64,000 nucleotides of DNA from Lineus longissimus (lineage: Eukaryota; Nemertea; Pilidiophora; Heteronemertea; Lineidae), in the NCBI RefSeq assembly GCF_910592395.1, contig NC_088314.1, positions 17,703,998-17,767,997 of the forward strand, read 5' to 3'. The position numbers were made by a program, and so were the translations under genes. The notes beneath the pieces are model-generated. The model ran no database searches. It saw only the letters and a list, made by a program, of their open reading frames with translations, and had not been told where the DNA came from. Positions 40,301 through 52,700 of the stretch are shown here, piece by piece. The number at the start of each line of letters is the position of its first letter. Within the stretch, counting starts at the first letter, position 1.

Positions 40301-43300
40301 GAACCAACAACTACATTGGAACCAACGACCACAGTTGAACCAACCACAACTCTTGAGCTAACGTCCACAGTTGAACCGACTACTACAGTTGAACCAACAA
40401 CTACATCTGAACCAACTACAACGCTGGAGCCTACAACTACCGTGGAACCAACTTCAACAGCGGAACCAACCACAACTCTTGAACCAACAACTACATTGGA
40501 ACCAACGACCACAGTTGAACCAACATCCACAGTTGAACCAACATCCACAGTTGAACCGACTACTACAGTTGAACCAACAACTACATCTGAACCAACTTCA
40601 ACGCTAGAGCCTACAACTACAATGGAACCAACTTCAACAGCGGAACCAACCACAACTCTTGAACCAACAACTACAATGGAACCAACCACCACAGCTGAAC
40701 TAACATCCACAGTTGAACCGACTACTACAGTTGAACCAACAACTACATCTGATCCAACTACAACGCTGGAGCCTACAACCACACTGGTACCAACAACTGC
40801 AGTGGAACCAACAACCTCAACTTTTGAGCCAACAACCACAGTCGAACCAACGACCTCAGTAGTACCAACGACCGTGGTAGAACCAACTACCACGGTTGAA
40901 CCAACGACTACAGTAGAACCAACAACTACTCAAGAGCCAACTACTACAGCTGAACCAACCACAACTCTTGAACCGACAACTACAGCTGAACGCACAACAA
41001 CTCTTGAGCCAGCCAGCACTGTGGCACCAACTACCACAGTGGAACCAACAACCACTGTGGAACCAACAACCACAGTTGAACCAACAACAAGTTCTGAGCC
41101 AACATCAACAAATGACTTGACTACTACAGCAGAATTAACAACCACTGCAGAGCCCACTACCACTGCTGAAGAAACCACAACTCTTCAACCAATAACTACA
41201 TTGGAACCAACGACCACAGTAGAACCAACCACAACCCTTGAGCCAACGTCCACAGTTGAACCGACTACAACAGTTGAACCAACAACTACTTCTCTACCAA
41301 CTACAACGCTAGAGCCTACATCTACAGTGGAACCAACTTCAACAGCTGAACAAACTACAACTCTCGAACCAACAACTACATTGGAACCAACGACCACAGT
41401 TGAACCAACCACAACTCTTGAGCCAACGTCCACAGTTGAACCGACTACTACAGTTGAACCAACAACTACATCTGAACCAACTACAACGCTGGAGCCTACA
41501 ACTACCGTGGAACCAACTTCAACAGCGGAACCAACCACAACTCTTGAACCAACAACTACATTGGAACAAACGACCACAGTTGAACCAACATCCACAGTTG
41601 AACCGACTACTACAGTTGAACCAACAACTACATCTGAACCAACTACAACGCTAGAGCCTACAACTACAATGGAACCAACTTCAACAGCGGAACCAACCAC
41701 AACTCTTGAACCAACAACTACAATGGAACCAACCACCACAGCTGAACTAACATCCACAGTTGAACCGACTACTACAGTTGAACCAACAACTACATCTGAT
41801 CCAACTACAACGCTGGAGCCTACAACCACACTGATACCAACAACTGCAGTGGAACCAACAACCTCAACTTTTGAGCCAACAACCACAGTCGAACCAACGA
41901 CCTCAGTAGTACCAACGACCGTGGTAGAACCAACTACCACGGTTGAACCAACGACTACAGTAGAACCAACAACTACTCAAGAGCCAACTACTACAGCTGA
42001 ACCAACCACAACTCTTGAACCGACAACTACAGCTGAACGCACAACAACTCTTGAGCCAGCCAGCACTGTGGCACCAACTACCACAGTGGAACTAACAACC
42101 ACTGTGGAACCAACAACCACAGTTGAACCAACAACAAGTTCTGAGCCAACATCAACAAATGACTTGACTACTACAGCAGAATTAACAACCACTGCAGAGC
42201 CAACTACCACTGCTGAACAAACCACAGCTCTTCAACCAACAACTACATTGGAACCAACGACCACAGTTGAAACAACAACCACTGTGGAACGAACCACAAC
42301 AGTTGAACCAACAACTAGTTCTGAGCCAACATCCACAGTTGAACTGACTACTACAGTTGAACCAATAACTACATCTGAACCAACTACAACGCTGGAGCCT
42401 ACAACCACACTGGTACCAACAACTACAGCGGAACCAACAACCACAACTCGGGAGCCAACTACTACTGCTGAACAAACCTCAAATCTTGAGCCAACAACCA
42501 CAGTCGAACCAACGACCTCAGTAGTACCAACGACCACCGTAGAACCAACAACCACAGTTGAACCAAAAACCACTGTGGAACAAACTACTACAGCTGAACG
42601 CACAACAACTCTTAAGCCAGCCACCACTGCGGAAACAACTACCACAGTTAAACCAACAACCACTGTGGAACCAACCACTACAGTTGAACCAACCACAACT
42701 CTTAAGCCAACATCCACAGTTGAACCGACTACTACAGTTGAACCAACAACTACAGCTGAGCAAACTACAACGCTGGAGCCTACAACCACAGTGGAACCAA
42801 CAACTACAGCGGAACCAACAACCACTCAAGAGCCAACTACTACAACTGAACCAACCACAACTCTTGAACCGACAAATATAGCAGAAGTAACTGCTAAAGT
42901 TGAATCGACTACTATAGTTGAACCAACAACTACATTTGATCCAACTACAACGCTGGAGCCTACAACCACACTGGTACCAACAACTTCAGCGGAACCAACA
43001 ACCACAACTCAGGAGCCAACTACTACTGCTGAACAAACCTCAACTCTTGAGCCAACAACCACAGTCGAACCAACGACCTTAGTTGTACCAACGACCACCG
43101 TAGAACCAACAACCACAGTTGAACCAACAACCAGTGTGGAACAAACTACTAAAGCTGAAAGCACAACAACTCTTGAGCCAGCCACCACTGTGGAACCAAC
43201 TACCACAGTTGAACCATCAACCACTGTGGAACCAACCACCACAGTTGAACCGACCACAACTCTTCAGCCAACATTCACAGTTGAACCGACTACTACAGTT

Positions 43301-46300
43301 GAACCAACAACCACAGTTGAACCAAAAACCACTGTGGAACAAACTACTACAGCTGAACCAACAACAACTCTTGAGCCAACCACCACTGTGGAACCAACTA
43401 CGACAGTTGAACCAACAACCACTGTGGAACCAACAACCACAGTTGAACCAACAACAAGTTCTGAGCCAACATCAACAAATGAATTGACTACTACAGCAGA
43501 ATTAACAACCACTGCAGAGCCAACTACCACTGCTGAACAAACCACAACTCTTCAACCAACAACTACATTGGAACCAACGACCACAGTAGAACCAACCACA
43601 ACCCTTGAGCCAACGTCCACAGTTGAACCGACTACAACAGTTGAACAAACTACTACATCTCAACCAACTACAACGCTAGAGCCTACATCTACAGTGGAAC
43701 CAACTTCAACAGCTGAACAAACCACAACTCTCGAACCAACAACTACATTGGAACCAACGACCACAGTTGAACCAACCACAACTCTTGAGCCAACGTCCAC
43801 AGTTGAACCGACTACTACAGTTGAACCAACAACTACATCTGAACCAACTACAACGCTGGAGCCTACAACTACCGTGGAACCAACTTCAACAGCGGAACCA
43901 ACCACAACTCTTGAACCAACAACTACATTGGAACCAACGACCACAGTTGAACCAACATCCACAGTTGAACCGACTACTACAGTTGAACCAACAACTACAT
44001 CTGAACCAACTACAACGCTAGAGCCTACAACTACAAGGGAACCAACTTCAACAGCGGAACCAACATCCACAGTTGAACCGACTACTACAGTTGAACCAAC
44101 AACTACATCTGATCCATCTACAACGCTGGAGCCTAAAACCACACTGGTACCAACAACTGCAGTGGAACCAACAACCACAACTAAGGAGCCAACAACTACT
44201 GCTGAACAAACCTCAACTCTTGAGCCAACAACCACAGTCGAACCAACGACCTCAGTAGTACCAACGACCACCGTAGAACCAACTACCACGGTTGAACCAA
44301 CGACTACAGTAGAACCAACAACTACTCAAGAGCCAACTACTACAGCTGAACCAACCACAACTCTTGAACCGACAACTACAGCTGAACGCACAACAACTCT
44401 TGAGCCAGCCAGCACTGTGGCACCAACTACCACAGTGGAACCAACAACCACTGTGGAACCAACAACCACAGTTGAACCAACAACAAGTTCTGAGCCAACA
44501 TCAACAAATGACTTGACTACTACAGCAGAATTAACAACCACTGCAGAGCCCACTACCACTGCTGAACAAACCACAACTCTTCAACCAATAACTACATTGG
44601 AACTAACGACCACAGTAGAACCAACCACAACCCTTGAGCCAACGTCCACAGTTGAACCGACTACAACAGTTGAACCAACAACTACATCTCAACCAACTAC
44701 AACGCTAGAGCCTACATCTACAGTGGAACCAACTTCAACAGCTGAACAAACCACAACTCTCGAACCAACAACTACATTGGAACCAACGACCACAGTTGAA
44801 CCAACCACAACTCTTGAGCTAACGTCCACAGTTGAACCGACTACTACAGTTGAACCAACAACTACATCTGAACCAACTACAACGCTGGAGCCTACAACTA
44901 CCGTGGAACCAACTTCAACAGCGGAACCAACCACAACTCTTGAACCAACAACTACATTGGAACCAACGACCACAGTTGAACCAACATCCACAGTTGAACC
45001 AACATCCACAGTTGAACCGACTACTACAGTTGAACCAACAACTACATCTGAACCAACTTCAACGCTAGAGCCTACAACTACAATGGAACCAACTTCAACA
45101 GCGGAACCAACCACAACTCTTGAACCAACAACTACAATGGAACCAACCACCACAGCTGAACTAACATCCACAGTTGAACCGACTACTACAGTTGAACCAA
45201 CAACTACATCTGATCCAACTACAACGCTGGAGCCTACAACCACACTGGTACCAACAACTGCAGTGGAACCAACAACCTCAACTTTTGAGCCAACAACCAC
45301 AGTCGAACCAACGACCTCAGTAGTACCAACGACCGTGGTAGAACCAACTACCACGGTTGAACCAACGACTACAGTAGAACCAACAACTACTCAAGAGCCA
45401 ACTACTACAGCTGAACCAACCACAACTCTTGAACCGACAACTACAGCTGAACGCACAACAACTCTTGAGCCAGCCAGCACTGTGGCACCAACTACCACAG
45501 TGGAACCAACAACCACTGTGGAACCAACAACCACAGTTGAACCAACAACAAGTTCTGAGCCAACATCAACAAATGACTTGACTACTACAGCAGAATTAAC
45601 AACCACTGCAGAGCCCACTACCACTGCTGAAGAAACCACAACTCTTCAACCAATAACTACATTGGAACCAACGACCACAGTAGAACCAACCACAACCCTT
45701 GAGCCAACGTCCACAGTTGAACCGACTACAACAGTTGAACCAACAACTACTTCTCTACCAACTACAACGCTAGAGCCTACATCTACAGTGGAACCAACTT
45801 CAACAGCTGAACAAACTACAACTCTCGAACCAACAACTACATTGGAACCAACGACCACAGTTGAACCAACCACAACTCTTGAGCCAACGTCCACAGTTGA
45901 ACCGACTACTACAGTTGAACCAACAACTACATCTGAACCAACTACAACGCTGGAGCCTACAACTACCGTGGAACCAACTTCAACAGCGGAACCAACCACA
46001 ACTCTTGAACCAACAACTACATTGGAACAAACGACCACAGTTGAACCAACATCCACAGTTGAACCGACTACTACAGTTGAACCAACAACTACATCTGAAC
46101 CAACTACAACGCTAGAGCCTACAACTACAATGGAACCAACTTCAACAGCGGAACCAACCACAACTCTTGAACCAACAACTACAATGGAACCAACCACCAC
46201 AGCTGAACTAACATCCACAGTTGAACCGACTACTACAGTTGAACCAACAACTACATCTGATCCAACTACAACGCTGGAGCCTACAACCACACTGATACCA

Positions 46301-47474
46301 ACAACTGCAGTGGAACCAACAACCTCAACTTTTGAGCCAACAACCACAGTCGAACCAACGACCTCAGTAGTACCAACGACCGTGGTAGAACCAACTACCA
46401 CGGTTGAACCAACGACTACAGTAGAACCAACAACTACTCAAGAGCCAACTACTACAGCTGAACCAACCACAACTCTTGAACCGACAACTACAGCTGAACG
46501 CACAACAACTCTTGAGCCAGCCAGCACTGTGGCACCAACTACCACAGTGGAACCAACAACCACTGTGGAACCAACAACCACAGTTGAACCAACAACAAGT
46601 TCTGAGCCAACATCAACAAATGACTTGACTACTACAGCAGAATTAACAACCACTGCAGAGCCAACTACCACTGCTGAACAAACCACAGCTCTTCAACCAA
46701 CAACTACATTGGAACCAACGACCACAGTTGAAACAACAACCACTGTGGAACGAACCACAACAGTTGAACCAACAACTAGTTCTGAGCCAACATCCACAGT
46801 TGAACTGACTACTACAGTTGAACCAATAACTACATCTGAACCAACTACAACGCTGGAGCCTACAACCACACTGGTACCAACAACTACAGCGGAACCAACA
46901 ACCACAACTCGGGAGCCAACTACTACTGCTGAACAAACCTCAAATCTTGAGCCAACAACCACAGTCGAACCAACGACCTCAGTAGTACCAACGACCACCG
47001 TAGAACCAACAACCACAGTTGAACCAAAAACCACTGTGGAACAAACTACTACAGCTGAACGCACAACAACTCTTGAGCCAGCCACCACTGCGGAAACAAC
47101 TACCACAGTTAAACCAACAACCACTGTGGAACCAACCACTACAGTTGAACCAACCACAACTCTTAAGCCAACATCCACAGTTGAACCGACTACTACAGTT
47201 GAACCAACAACTACAGCTGAGCAAACTACAACGCTGGAGCCTACAACCACAGTGGAACCAACAACTACAGCGGAACCAACAACCACTCAAGAGCCAACTA
47301 CTACAACTGAACCAACCACAACTCTTGAACCGACAACTTTAGCAGAAGTAACTACAACAGCTGTCGATACAACCTCTCTGGAACCAACAACTACAGCTGA
47401 ACCAACTACGACAGTGCAGCAAACAACTTCTCAAGCAATGACAACGGTTGAGACCTTTACTCCTGCTGAAAATG
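37365..47474 (+). CDS. Mucin exon 5, 3,370 codons in one 10.1-kb exon
   Basis: 10,110 bp, phase 1 to 1, the largest exon in the window. It starts DCPTESTTKVEQTTTPQP and ends TTSQAMTTVETFTPAENG with donor gtatgc. Repeats are type II: EPTTTV, EPTSTV, EPTTTS, SEPTSTNDLTTTAELTTTA, and TTTTQEP heptamers. An internal direct duplication (about 38785-42869 and 43300-47331) accounts for most of its length. Between the copies, near 42870-42900, sits EPTNIAEVTAKVESTTIV, which looks like a decayed form of the exon's own 3' end (EPTTLAEVTTTAVDTTSL). So an old exon end seems to be buried inside the present exon. No stop is found in 3,370 codons. Confidence 0.85.
38785..42869 (+). repeat. Internal duplication in mucin exon 5, copy 1
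   Basis: Matches 43300-47331 at an offset of 4,515 bp on the left and 4,461 bp on the right. The 54-bp change is an in-frame loss of 18 codons in copy 2 near 44060. Both offsets are multiples of three, so the frame is kept. Confidence 0.83.
43300..47331 (+). repeat. Internal duplication in mucin exon 5, copy 2
   Basis: Second copy of 38785-42869. About 430 bp of other type II repeats separate the two copies. Only a few base differences are seen by eye over 4 kb. Confidence 0.83.
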
Positions 47475-47607
47475 GTATGCCATTTTTGTGTAATATTAGA
47501 CTGCTTTACAGATGTTCATTTAGTTGCTTATTCTCTGCACCGATAATCTTGCTTTGTTTACATTTTCATTAACCTTTGTTTCATTGTTCGTATTCATTTC
47601 CTTACAG

Positions 47608-47714
47608 AGACGTCTTTTGAGGCTTCTTTCAGCCTTACGCAAAACTTTACTGAAGATCTTTTGAATTCATCATCTGATGCATACGTGCAACTTGAACAGG
47701 AGTCCCTAGATATG
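47608..47714 (+). CDS. SEA domain 5, exon a (type II)
   Basis: Same protein as SEA-4 exon a. The two DNA changes seen (aat/aac for Asn, ctt/cta for Leu) are silent. Confidence 0.84.
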
Positions 47715-47940
47715 GTATGTAGAGGTGCCTTTATTGCATTTAGTTGGCTGTTTAGATAACTGAGAATACAAGTATACAATAACTCAGATTAATAATTATT
47801 TGGTAAGAGTTGTTTGTCTCCTAACTAACTTAACTAAACTTAGGGGTATATACAACTTCAATTATTTTCATTAGCAAATGAGCATATATATTTAGAACCC
47901 AAGAAGTACATGTCGAATAGTTGCTTTCTATCTCTTTCAG

Positions 47941-48008
47941 TTATATGCTTCATACAATGAGTCTGACCTGGCAGAAGACGTGGAAGAAATAACAATCCTT
48001 GGATTCGA
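47941..48008 (+). CDS. SEA domain 5, exon b (type II)
   Basis: Same as 35577-35644, phase 0 to 2. Confidence 0.83.
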
Positions 48009-48293
48009 GTGAGTGATTGTTTGCAACAATACAAATTTCTTTAGAAACGTGCTCAAATATTCACCATTTCTACTCAGGCTATTCGGCCAAAGGTTATGAA
48101 ATTATTCAAACAAAATTATTCATGACGAACGTCTATCCGTATCAATGTATTTGATTTGGGTCGATCAATTTAAGTTTGATTCAAAAATTAGTGATTGACC
48201 TTCACTCATTAATGACTTTATTAAGATTAAGCGGATGCAAAAAATGAATCCAATTTCATTCACAAGACAACTGCATGTGTTTTTTAATTCCAG

Positions 48294-48463
48294 GGAAGGG
48301 AGTATTAGAATTAGATTCCGGCTTCTTCTGAGGAGGCTTATTTCTGCCGCAGAATCATCAACCATACAAGGATCAATTGGTACTGGGTTAGTGAATTACC
48401 TTAATAACAACCCACGAATTGCTGCAAGATTCAATGTTGATACCAGCTCTATAACTGTTACAG
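48294..48463 (+). CDS. SEA domain 5, exon c (type II, cleavage motif)
   Basis: Same as 35929-36098, with EEGSIRIRF, phase 2 to 1. Confidence 0.84.
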
Positions 48464-49121
48464 GTAAGTAGAAGTAAAATCAAAAGCAGACACGACCAAC
48501 TCACAAATTATCAACATTTTCTTTTCAATTTCTTCGTGGAAACCCCTCAATACTACCGGCATCACCGAAAATGATTTTAGTCTGAACGTGGCAACATAGC
48601 CATTGATGAGACCATCGGTACTGACACTTCGTACAGTTTTGGAAAATAAGGAGGCTAATACTTGAACGGCCCTGACTCCTGAGAACGAAACAGGGATAAT
48701 GTTGGGTCAGTCTCCGAAGTCGCATCACACATTTGCAGTAAAGAATTGTTCACTGCTCGACAAGCCAGATAAGTCAGCACAGCTCAATGAATCTGAGCTC
48801 AATATGGCCAAACACCGCACACCTATTTTTTACATGTCGGTAAACATAAGTTGTTATCGATTGGTAGGAAGTTCAAGTAAATCGAAGTTAGAGACACTTA
48901 CATCTTGAAGACCTGCAAGTGATTTCTTCGACGAGTAGACCAATTTTTGACAGAGCAAAAATTCAGTGTAATGGAGGGGAAACTGAGACCCTGGAGGAAA
49001 CCTAGATTAAGAATTCATCTCAGCCATGACAGTCACAAACTACAACTTGTACAATTAAAACCAGCTGATTCTAGAGCTTCATTCTCACAACTAAATCCAT
49101 CTAAACCGTCTCTATTTGCAG
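48464..49121 (+). other. Intron, SEA-5c to PAN-5
   Basis: 658 bp, copy of 36099-36751 with a 5-bp insertion at about 48661. No gene seen. Confidence 0.76.
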
Positions 49122-49343
49122 AAGTAGAGTCATGTCCATACGTTGTGTTCAGTTCTGGCAACTGCCCTGAAAACACTATCCTAACGTTCTATGGGAGAAA
49201 ACAGCGTTTTTGCAGGAGCCAGTGTGATGCATTACCAGACTGTAAAGGATATTGGTTCAAAGTCACAAATGGCAAGCGTCAATGTTCACTGAAGAGTTAC
49301 ATTTGCAGCAATCCAACAGGATATGGGAAGATGTGGAAGAAAG
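49122..49343 (+). CDS. PAN/apple-like cysteine-rich domain 5 (type II)
   Basis: Predicted protein identical to PAN-4. Seven cysteines, eighth from mucin exon 6. Confidence 0.8.
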
Positions 49344-49734
49344 GTAGGAGAATATACAAACGTTGTAAAAGATTATATTACGATCATGGGCAAGTTTGGA
49401 TCACAAGCATTATAAATAGAAACCGGCCACTGGTCCAATTCCTGAAAATACAAGCTAAGCTCACGACATTTAGGGTCAATCTCAAAAACTCATCCAGCAT
49501 TTCAATTTTTGAAAACGGAGATTATATCTTTTGTTCTCTTGATATTTCAACAGATTTTTATCTCAACCTCCTGTCCTGCATTCCAACACTCACAAGAAGA
49601 AATAAAACGTTTCAGTTCTCTTACATTTCACCAGATATTCATGCTGAAAGACTGGAAATGATATTTCAAATCAGCCGCTACCTTTCATTACCTGTTTTCG
49701 ATTCAAATGGAGTAATATATCACTCTATCTTCAG
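49344..49734 (+). other. Intron, PAN-5 to mucin exon 6
   Basis: 391 bp, acceptor tatcttcag. It has no stop in the PAN frame, unlike its two sister introns. Confidence 0.75.
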
Positions 49735-52700
49735 ACTGTCCGACAGAGAGCACGACAAAAGTAGAACAGACCACTACACCTCAACCAACCACAACTAGAG
49801 TGGCAACACCAACAGTAGAGCTAACAACGACAGTGCCATCAACTACACTTGCCGAACCAACCACACCTGTAGAATTGACTACAACAGTGGAACCAATCAC
49901 GACAGTGAAACTAACCACAACGATGGACCCTACAACAACAATGGAACAAACAACTACAGCTAAACCAACCACAACTCTTGAGACAACAACCACCGTAGAA
50001 CCAACAACAACAGTTGAACCAACAACCACTGTGGAACCAACCACCACAGGTGAACCAACGACCTCAGTAGAACCAACTACCACAGTAGAACCAACAACCA
50101 CTGTGGAACAAACTACTACAACTGAAACCACAACAACTCTTGAGCCAACCACCACTGTGGAACCAACTACCACTGTTGAACCAACAACCTTTGTGGAACC
50201 AACGACCATAGTTGAACCAACAACAACTTTTGAGCCAACATCAACAAATGAACCGACTACCACAGCAGAATTAACAACCACTGCCGAGTCAACAACAACA
50301 GTCGAACCAACGACTTCAGTAGAACCAACTACCACTGTAGAACAAACAACAACAGTTGAACCAACAACCACTGTGGAACAAACTACTACAGCTGAACCAA
50401 CAACAACTCTTCAGCCAGCCACCACATTGGAACTGACTACCACAGTTGAACCAACAACCACTGTGGAACCAATCACCACAGTTGAACCAACAACAAGTTC
50501 TGAGCCAACATCAACAAATGAATTGACTACTACAGCAGAATTAACAACCACTTTGGAGCAAACTTCCACTGCTGAACCAACCACAACTCTTCAACCAACA
50601 ACTACATTGGAACCAACGACCACAGTTGAACCAACCACAACTCTTGAGCCAACGTCCACAGTTGAACCGACTACTACAGTTGAACCAACAACTACATCTC
50701 AACCGACTACAACGCTGGAGCCTACAACAACAGTGGAACCAACTTCAACAGCGGAACCAACCACAACTCTTGAATCAACAACTACACTGGAACCAACTAC
50801 AACGCTGGAGCCAACAACCACAGTAGACCCAACAACTACAGTGGAACCAACAACCACAACTCAGGACCCAACTACTACTGCTGAACAAACCACAACTCTT
50901 GAACCAACAACTACATTGGAACCAACAACAACAGTTGAACCAACATCCACAGTTGAATCGACTACTACAGTTGAACCAACAACTACATCTGAACCAACTA
51001 CAACGCGGGAGCCTACAACAACACTGGTACCAACCACTACAGCGGAACCTACAACCACAACTCAGGATCCAATTACTACTGCTGAACAAACAACACCTCT
51101 TAAGCCAACAACCACAGTCGATCCAACAACTTCAGTAGAACCAACTACGACCGTAGAACCAACAACCACAGTTGAACCAAAAACCACTGTGGAACAAACT
51201 ACTACAGCTGAACCAACAACAACTCTTGAGCCAACCACCACTGTGGAACCAACTACGACAGTTGAACCAACAACCACTGTGGAACCAACAACCACAGTTG
51301 AACCAACAACAAGTTCTGAGCCAACATCAACAAATGACTTGACTACTACAGCAGAATTAACAACCACTGCAGAGCAAACTTCCACTGCTGAACCAACCAC
51401 AACTCTTCAACCAACAACTACATTGGAACCAACGACCACAGTTGAACCAACCACAACTCTTGAGCCAACGTCCACAGTTGAACAAACTACTACAGTTGAA
51501 CCAACAACTACATCTGAACGAACTACAACGCTGGAGCCTACAACAACAGTGGAACCAACTTCAACAAAGGAACCAACCACAACTCTTGAGCCAACGTCCA
51601 CAGTTGAACAAACTACTACAGTTGAACCAACAACTACATCCGAACCAACCACAACGCTGGAGCCTACAACAACAGTGGAACCAACTTCAACAGTGGAACC
51701 AACCACAACTCTTGAATCAACAACTACACTGGAACCGACTACAACGCTGGAGCCAACAACCACAGTAGACCCAACAACTACAGTGGAACCAATAACCACA
51801 ACTCAGGACCCAACTACTACTTCTGAAAAAACCACAACTCTTGAACCAACAACTACATTGGAACCAACAACAACAGTTGAACCAACATCCACAGTTGAAT
51901 CGACTACTACAGTTGAACCAACAACTACATCTGAACCAACTACAACGCGGGAGCCTACAACAACACTGGTACCAACCACTACAGCGGAACCTACAACCAC
52001 AACTCAGGATCCAATTACTACTGCTGAACAAACAACACCTCTTAAGCCAACAACCACAGTCGATCCAACAACTTCAGTAGAACCAACTACGACCGTAGAA
52101 CCAACAACCACAGTTGAACCAAAAACCACTGTGGAACAAACTACTACAGCTGAACCAACAACAACTCTTGAGCCAACCACCACTGTGGAACCAACTACGA
52201 CAGTTGAACCAACAACCACTGTGGAACCAACAACCACAGTTGAACCAACAACAAGTTCTGAGCCAACATCAACAAATGACTTGACTACTACAGCAGAATT
52301 AACAACCACTGCAGAGCAAACTTCCACTGCTGAACCAACCACAACTCTTCAACCAACAACTACATTGGAACCAACGACCACAGTTGAACCAACCACAACT
52401 CTTGAGCCAACGTCCACAGTTGAACAAACTACTACAGTTGAACCAACAATTACATCTGAACGAACTACAACGCTGGAGCCTACAACAACAGTGGAACCAA
52501 CTTCAACAAAGGAACCAACCACAACTCTTGAGCCAACGTCCACAGTTGAACAAACTACTACAGTTGAACCAACAACTACATCCGAACCAACCACAACGCT
52601 GGAGCCTACAACAACAGTGGAACCAACTTCAACAGTGGAACCAACCACAACTCTTGAATCAACAACTACACTGGAACCGACTACAACGCTGGAGCCAACA

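Larger units (their letters stand above)
47475..49734 (+). repeat. Type II SEA/PAN block, copy 2 of 3
   Basis: Near-identical to 35111-37364. Introns: 47475-47607, 47715-47940, 48009-48293, 48464-49121 (658 bp, with the 5-bp insertion) and 49344-49734. In the last intron the stop that follows the PAN frame in the other copies (tag) reads tgg at 49397, so the PAN frame stays open to 49798 here. That frame does not match the mucin frame, so it is probably neutral. Confidence 0.83.
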
